Shown here piece by piece: positions 59,499 through 64,000 of a stretch of DNA of 64,000 bases. The stretch spans positions 186,001 through 250,000 of the forward strand of contig DYJC01000002.1 in assembly GCA_020723305.1 (NCBI GenBank), given 5' to 3'. How positions within the stretch are numbered: position 1 is the first letter of the stretch; each line of letters opens with the position of its first letter. A program made the position numbers and the translations under genes. Source of the DNA: Desulfosudis oleivorans. GTDB lineage: Bacteria; Desulfobacterota; Desulfobacteria; Desulfobacterales; SURF-7. The notes beneath the pieces were generated by a model. That model was not told the DNA's origin and ran no database searches. It worked only from the letters and a program-made list of their open reading frames with translations.

Positions 59499-61979
59499 TC
59501 AATCGCTTCCAATATTCCGGATCAGCTTCCTATAACGGAAGTTCGAGAGTGCATCCTTTACATCTCCATCCAGATCAATCCTCAGGCTTTGTCTGTTGTT
59601 GAATTGGATGAGATTGTTTTTTTCTGTCTTGCCGTTGTATTGATCCGGATCTGCACCATTATCTATAAAAAGCGATAGATTGTTTTCGTCTTTATCAGGT
59701 GAAGTTTTGCTGTTCGGGTTTTCCGTGAATCCGTATTGATCTGTTCCGCCCTGATCCATGAAAATCGCAAATCCTGTGAGAGCTGCCGCAGCCTGGGAGA
59801 AAAAAAGATTGCGGCTTTCATAAATGTCATTGCCGGATCGATCCGCCAGAACCGCCACTCCCATATCCCAGGCTGCTCCCTGGAGAGCTCCGACAGCACC
59901 GGAATAGTGGTCATTCCCTCCATCCTCAATCAGGATTCCGGCAGCGGAATGGGCAGAACAGCCCTGTGCATACCGGGAGCCCAGGTAACGGTCATCTCCA
60001 TCACCCGTACTTTTTAAAATGCCCAGTCCGAATGCGTACCCACATCCCTGGGAAAAGTTACCGGCAAGAAAAAAATCATTACCACCTGAATCCATCAGGA
60101 TACCGATGCCGCCGGAGGCATACCCTCTGAATCCAAAGCCGAACCCCTGGGACAAGCCATCAAATATACCTTTTGATCCATATGAATTTTTATATTTTCC
60201 AATGGCAAGGTACTGGTCATTGCCGGTCATATCGGATAAAATTCCAACGCCTTTGGGTCCGCCCACACCCTGGGCCATTAAGGTGGAAGCATAAACATCA
60301 TCGCCCCATTGATCCAGGAGGATGCCGGTACCCCACAAGCCAACTCCCTGCGTATATTCCTGTCCAGTGTAATGATCATTGCCCTGGAAATCGGCAAGCA
60401 CACCTACGCCCATGAGTCCGGTACCCTGGGAGAAAGAGGTTCCCGTGTATACATCGTCTCCGGCCAGATCAATGAGCATGCCGATTCCGAGAAAGCCGCT
60501 TCCCATGGATACTTTCTCTGTTGCGCTGTAGGTATCGTTTCCGCTCATGTCGATGATCATGGACAGACCAGATCCATCGGCATTTCCTGTATTGTTCAGA
60601 TAGATATCATCCCCACCAAAATCGATAATCAGGCCGGCTTTTATATCATAAAGATTCGGCCCTTTTCCTCCGATAATCACTTTTCCTGCGGAGGTTTCTG
60701 CAACATAAAGGATATCTCCCTGCACACCCGGAATCTTTGTCAATTTATCCTGTTTGTAATCGGTTATACAATTCTCAAAATCCTCGAGCCAGGTCTCATC
60801 TGCTAAGCTTGTTAGGATCATGGCTGCGGAGATCAGGGAGGCGTAATCGATTTCATGGGATAGCGCGGTTATTTTCTGCAAGGACTCATCGGCATGGTTT
60901 TCCTCCTCTGTCATGGAAAAGGTTGAACCATCCGGATTCGTCAGGACATCATACAGATTGTGAATCAGAAACTGCTGGTCTGCCTTGGTAATCTTTTGAA
61001 AAGCCTGATTGCGATATATCAGTGAAGTGTTGATGACGGTTTCAATAAACCGGAAATGTTCTTTTGGATTTTTTCTATCTTTCGGCGGGGAGGGCAGGGT
61101 GTTTGGGTTGATTTCAATTTTTTCATCCAGAAGCATAGCGACACTTGCCGGAAGTTCTGATAATTTTTTTTTATCTATCTGTTTTTTCAGGGTATTGCAT
61201 GTCTGATCCGCAGCCGTAAAGGCCCGCAACGGCTCGCGGTGAATATACCGGATAAGGTTCAGCCGGAATCCATCATCCCACTGCTCGTCTGCATCAAACT
61301 GCTCAAGGATTTTTTTATATGTGCTGTCCAGATGAAAATCATGAATGAGATTCAGGGATAGATCAATGTATGGATCATGGATGTTTTCAAATTCCGGGTA
61401 TAGTTGTTTGTTTTCCGGAAGTGGTGTCCGGAGTGTCCCCGGCTTTGCAGCCAGAACCACATGAATGGTTTGGATCAAAACCTCCTTGTCAATCGATACG
61501 GTAATCTGACTGCCCGGAACCTGGCTGCCGATCATCTCCTTGATGGCGTCGATATTCTGTAAACGGATCTGCTTATCATTCTGCCGGGCAGTCATTTCTG
61601 TATTTTTCCGGATTACTTCCAGGATCAAAGGATCACCGATTTTTTTTGCGGTTTGAATATACTCTCTGAAAGAGTGGACAGGATCGGTTATCTCATGAGT
61701 GTCATAGGAAACAATAATATCCCCGATTTTCAGGCCTGCATGATGTGCTGCGGATTCCGGAACAAGGTTTGTGATCCGCAGCCCTTTGGATATGGAATCC
61801 GGTATCGGCAACCCTTTCAGGTCATCCACTACAGCATAGCCAATACCCAGAAAAGGCTTTTCATTGGATGAAGCAGTCTGTTGCGGCATGGGAACAATTG
61901 GTTTCACGTGAGATGCACATGCAGCCAGCAGATGGATGATGATAACAAGAATCAGAATGTTATTTTTTCGTGTTTTCAA
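59499..61979 (-). CDS. PDZ-domain lipoprotein with C-terminal G-x-D-x-Y repeats
   Basis: A lipoprotein: signal ends at LAAC, cysteine 21. A PDZ domain is at about residues 44-125 (LGIGYAVVDDLKG...ESAAHHAGLKIGDIIVSYD). A 300-residue helical region follows. Residues about 450-790 contain roughly eleven repeats of about 30 residues, each ending in a GG/NDxY-type turn: GGDDIY, SGNDTY, AGDDVY, QGNDHY, WGDDVY, TGNDQY, GGNDFF, DGDDRY, GGNDHY, SGNDIY, GGTDQY. These probably build a beta-solenoid on the cell surface. Function is unknown. Confidence 0.8.
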   Translation of the reverse strand: MKTRKNNILILVIIIHLLAACASHVKPIVPMPQQTASSNEKPFLGIGYAVVDDLKGLPIPDSISKGLRITNLVPESAAHHAGLKIGDIIVSYDTHEITDPVHSFREYIQTAKKIGDPLILEVIRKNTEMTARQNDKQIRLQNIDAIKEMIGSQVPGSQITVSIDKEVLIQTIHVVLAAKPGTLRTPLPENKQLYPEFENIHDPYIDLSLNLIHDFHLDSTYKKILEQFDADEQWDDGFRLNLIRYIHREPLRAFTAADQTCNTLKKQIDKKKLSELPASVAMLLDEKIEINPNTLPSPPKDRKNPKEHFRFIETVINTSLIYRNQAFQKITKADQQFLIHNLYDVLTNPDGSTFSMTEEENHADESLQKITALSHEIDYASLISAAMILTSLADETWLEDFENCITDYKQDKLTKIPGVQGDILYVAETSAGKVIIGGKGPNLYDIKAGLIIDFGGDDIYLNNTGNADGSGLSMIIDMSGNDTYSATEKVSMGSGFLGIGMLIDLAGDDVYTGTSFSQGTGLMGVGVLADFQGNDHYTGQEYTQGVGLWGTGILLDQWGDDVYASTLMAQGVGGPKGVGILSDMTGNDQYLAIGKYKNSYGSKGIFDGLSQGFGFGFRGYASGGIGILMDSGGNDFFLAGNFSQGCGYAFGLGILKSTGDGDDRYLGSRYAQGCSAHSAAGILIEDGGNDHYSGAVGALQGAAWDMGVAVLADRSGNDIYESRNLFFSQAAAALTGFAIFMDQGGTDQYGFTENPNSKTSPDKDENNLSLFIDNGADPDQYNGKTEKNNLIQFNNRQSLRIDLDGDVKDALSNFRYRKLIRNIGSD

Positions 61980-62087
61980 GGATACATCAACCCCGATCTT
62001 GAGAAGCAGCTCAATTATAATAAAATGAAATAATTACTTTTTTTGGGAACGAGTATAGGGAAAGAACAATTCTGTGTCAATCCATTT

Positions 62088-62273
62088 TCAGGCCGGCTCA
62101 ACAGTTGGAACATTTTTGGATAATTCGCGGAATGCTGCCAGTTGATCGTTTTTCCCCAGAACGCCCACCATATCCTGCTGTTCAATCGTGAAATCTGGGG
62201 CCGGGTTTGAAAAAAGCATTCCGTTTCGCAGAACACCGGTGGGGAATCCGCCCCATGATCCGATCCCTTCACT
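62088..62273 (-). pseudogene. relic of a TrkA-C (RCK_C) domain
   Basis: The frame reads EGIGSWGGFPTGVLRNGMLF, then SNPAPDFTIEQQDMVGVLGK and DQLAAFRE before a stop. The phrase resembles the TrkA-C domain of KefB-like antiporters and potassium channels. There is no start codon, and the frame is closed by a stop at 62274. So this is the remnant of a transporter gene. It overlaps the last 5 bases of the methyltransferase gene. Confidence 0.5.
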
Positions 62274-63276
62274 CTAAAACCCGGCCGCACAATATACCCG
62301 ATGTCATTGCGCTTTTTACATCAAGACGTCTGATATCCACCACACCATTTTTGGTAAGCATCTTTGTAAGTTCCTGCTCTGAATAAGCACGTCCTTTTTC
62401 CGTTCCCAGAAGCATATTGATGGAGAAGAGGGCAGGGAAGAGCGGGCCTGTTTTGTCGTCATTCAGAATAAATTCATGGATAAAGATCTCTCCCCCTGGT
62501 TTGACAGCTGAAACAGCATGTCCCAGAACTTTTTCAGCTTCATCCGGCCCTTCCCCATGGAGGTTGTGGGAAATCCAGGCCACATCATATTCTTTTTTTA
62601 GATCCACCTTTTCATCCAGGTAGCTTCCGTCCACAAAATCGATGCGGTCTTTCATCCCGAAACGCGCAATCGTTTTTTCCGCAAAAACCCGCGTGGTGGG
62701 AAGATCGAATATGGTTGCCGTCATCCCTGGATTTTCCATGCAGAAATGGATGGCGTAAGTTCCCGGCCCTCCGCCGAAATCCAGAAATCTTTTTTTTCCG
62801 GAAAGATCGATTTCTTTGGCAAACGAAGGAGCCAGACCCATGGCAATGTTGAACATCCCCATGAGAAAGCTTTCCCTTTCCATCTCCGTTGATGAGGAGG
62901 CTCTTTGCCGGCAGGGTTTTCCGCTCAGAACCGATTCGGACATCCTGTTCCATGAATCCATTAAATGGTGATGGTGCATGATGATAAATCCGGTGTATTC
63001 CTGTGATTCCTTTGACAGGAATTTCAGGGAAAATGGTGTGTTCCGGTAAAGATCGTTTTCTTTCACCAGAAGATCCATGGCACAAAGGGCATGTAAAAGT
63101 GTACTCACACCATAGACATTACCGTTGATTTTTTTTCCGATTTCTTCGGCACCGAGAGCCCTGTTTCCGATCACCGAGAACAGATCCAGTTTGACTCCGG
63201 TATGCAGGGCGCAGGTTTTCCAGTAGCTGCCGGATGTTTCGAGAAGTGCGGGCTTGGTCCATTCTGTCTGCGTCAT
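62269..63276 (-). CDS. SAM-dependent O-methyltransferase (plant O-methyltransferase/family 2 type)
   Basis: A 335-residue enzyme with an N-terminal winged-helix dimerisation domain (about residues 15-85, GVKLDLFSVIGNRALGAEEIGKKI). The SAM-binding motif is KRFLDFGGGPGTYAI near residue 165, followed by TIFDLPTTR. The ending GRAYSEQELTKMLTKNGVVDI is also typical. These enzymes methylate hydroxyl groups of small phenols or quinone-like compounds. Its gene is unaccompanied by a biosynthetic cluster, so the substrate is open. Confidence 0.9.
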   Translation of the reverse strand: MTQTEWTKPALLETSGSYWKTCALHTGVKLDLFSVIGNRALGAEEIGKKINGNVYGVSTLLHALCAMDLLVKENDLYRNTPFSLKFLSKESQEYTGFIIMHHHHLMDSWNRMSESVLSGKPCRQRASSSTEMERESFLMGMFNIAMGLAPSFAKEIDLSGKKRFLDFGGGPGTYAIHFCMENPGMTATIFDLPTTRVFAEKTIARFGMKDRIDFVDGSYLDEKVDLKKEYDVAWISHNLHGEGPDEAEKVLGHAVSAVKPGGEIFIHEFILNDDKTGPLFPALFSINMLLGTEKGRAYSEQELTKMLTKNGVVDIRRLDVKSAMTSGILCGRVLE

Positions 63277-63363
63277 ACGAATCGCTCCTTATGAAATTTT
63301 TTCCGATGGCTTTTTGTTTTCTTACGATTGACAACGGATTGAACACTTGGGATAGTTATTGGG

Positions 63364-63396
63364 AGCAGGGGACGGGGTCCAACAGACCGCGTCCCC
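63364..63396. repeat. GGGGACG palindrome
   Basis: GGGGACG at 63368-63374 pairs with CGTCCCC at 63390-63396. The unit AGCAGGGGAC at 63364-63373 recurs at 63697 and, inverted, at 63794. This suggests a short dispersed repeat. Confidence 0.4.
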
Positions 63397-63441
63397 AGAA
63401 GACCCGGTGTTTTTAAACCGGACAATAATAATAAGGTACAC

Positions 63442-63651
63442 TCACCTGCCGGAATGCAACACATCGGAGTCCTTGTCAGATGGAATCACTTTTTCTGCTT
63501 TCTTGCAGGATTTATGTCGTATAAGTTTTGAACCTATCGAGAGCTGCCTTTTTCTCAAGTCTTCAAAAATAGCGTGCACATCAAAATTGAAGCGTGCCGA
63601 AAGTTCCTTTCTTATTTCTCTGACCTCTTTAACGATTGGATCTTCCCACAT
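63442..63651 (-). CDS. small protein of 69 residues, antitoxin-like
   Basis: The product begins MWEDPIVKEVREIRKELSARF and contains NFDVHAIFEDLRKRQLS. I recall short proteins of this form in many bacteria, sometimes beside toxin-like genes; the function is not assigned and no toxin is in the window. It ends in an unusual basic tail, so the C-terminus may differ from typical members. Confidence 0.55.
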   Translation of the reverse strand: MWEDPIVKEVREIRKELSARFNFDVHAIFEDLRKRQLSIGSKLIRHKSCKKAEKVIPSDKDSDVLHSGR

Positions 63652-63696
63652 AACTATTCTCCCATTAATTCTTCAGGTGTACAAATGACCGAGTGG

Positions 63697-63803
63697 AGCA
63701 GGGGACGCCTTTTTCGTTTTTATACTTTTTGTTCCGGACAGCAGTAGAATATAGGAATCATTTATTCCAAATGTAAAAATAAGAGCTTTCCCTGTCCCCT
63801 GCT
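63697..63803. repeat. inverted pair of AGCAGGGGAC units
   Basis: AGCAGGGGAC at 63697-63706 and its reverse complement GTCCCCTGCT at 63794-63803 enclose 87 bp with no recognisable gene. The right unit overlaps the stop codon of the last gene. It resembles a REP-type pair. Confidence 0.4.
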
Positions 63804-64000
63804 AAAAAGGAATTGAATCTTCTTCATCATCATACGGCACTACTTCACTCATTAAGCCAAAAAAAACTCCAAGTGAATCACAAAGATTTTTTACAATCTC
63901 GCTGTATGTAAGCCTTTCCTCTGGAGTCTTTGCTTTTGCCATATCTTTTAGTGCAGTTTGGAGTTCTTTCGATATTCCATTTATTATTTTTTCTGGGTCC
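63802..64000 (-). CDS. hypothetical protein, C-terminal part (5' end beyond window)
   Basis: The open frame enters from base 64000 and ends at a TAG at 63802-63804, giving 65 or more residues. It contains KELQTALKDMAKAKTPEERL, then TYSEIVKNLCDSLGVFFGLM, and ends in an acidic YDDEEDSIPF tail. I do not recognise it. The acidic tail and helical character are all that can be said. Confidence 0.5.
   Translation of the reverse strand, partial: DPEKIINGISKELQTALKDMAKAKTPEERLTYSEIVKNLCDSLGVFFGLMSEVVPYDDEEDSIPF

Noticed and set aside
1-64000. tRNA, rRNA or CRISPR array
   Set aside because: I looked in the intergenic stretches for cloverleaf-type sequences, rRNA-like conserved blocks and regularly spaced repeats, and found none. 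The 122-bp repeats are not regularly spaced.

Overview
The window looks like chromosomal DNA of a strictly anaerobic deltaproteobacterium (Desulfobacterota, Desulfobacterales-like). This is inferred from gene content, not from a search. The pointers are a B12-type radical SAM protein, a DKFP-pathway-type aldolase next to pheA, GTP cyclohydrolase FolE2, RNase J, two sigma-54 activators, a benzoyl-CoA-reductase/2-hydroxyacyl-CoA-dehydratase-type gene pair, an Fe-S/DUF3786 protein, a short asparaginase and many small zinc-ribbon proteins. I see no rRNA, tRNA, CRISPR array or intact insertion sequence.

Layout. 1-9.6 kb is housekeeping: the 3' part of a radical SAM gene, prepilin peptidase, lon-tsaB, psd, an isopropylmalate-dehydrogenase-type gene, greA, rpoZ, a TtcA-like gene and folE2. 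9.6-16.1 kb holds dacB, a TetR regulator, RNase J, the DKFP-type aldolase and pheA. 16.1-23.1 kb is a regulatory block: a single-domain response regulator with a non-canonical start codon, a SPOR/TPR exported protein, two receiver-less sigma-54 activators, a DRE-TIM metallolyase and a 53-residue gene behind a good -24/-12 promoter. 23.3-32.2 kb has a class A PBP, a TPR lipoprotein, an MFS carrier, a membrane methyltransferase, padR-tauE, a lipoprotein, a UbiB-type kinase and a GNAT enzyme. 32.3-36.0 kb is a leftward block of a DUF3786 protein, marR and two dehydratase-type subunits. 36.1-46.6 kb contains REP-like palindromes, a decayed toxin-antitoxin-like pair, hydrolases, a Dus enzyme, small Cys-rich proteins and a large hybrid histidine kinase. 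46.8-51.9 kb is a recQ / SWIM-protein / SNF2-helicase operon. 52-53.4 kb is a small membrane protein and a MarR-thioesterase pair with matching operators. 53.6-58.4 kb is a tight three-gene operon, discussed next. 58.5-64 kb has a Fic protein with tandem operator palindromes, a PDZ lipoprotein with about eleven G-x-D-x-Y repeats, a relic of a TrkA-C domain, an O-methyltransferase and small genes.

The most unusual system is 53626-58380. It encodes a TPR protein with an HEIEH zinc-protease motif, a MazG-type nucleotide pyrophosphohydrolase and an 819-residue fusion of PD-(D/E)XK nuclease, DUF2075-type helicase and S24 (LexA/UmuD-like) peptidase. The genes are 2 and 1 nt apart. Two proteolytic modules with a nucleotide-pool enzyme and a nuclease-helicase suggest a defence or damage-response system. 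I cannot match the full arrangement to a named system.

A 122-bp element with 15-bp terminal inverted repeats occurs three times (29242, 40014, 52332). Each copy follows the 3' end of a gene in the same orientation, and two sit exactly at the stop codon. Several unusual translation or regulatory arrangements are also visible: a hairpin bridging a distant Shine-Dalgarno to the folE2 start, an AUA/AUU-start response regulator, and palindromic operators at the marR, padR and fic genes.
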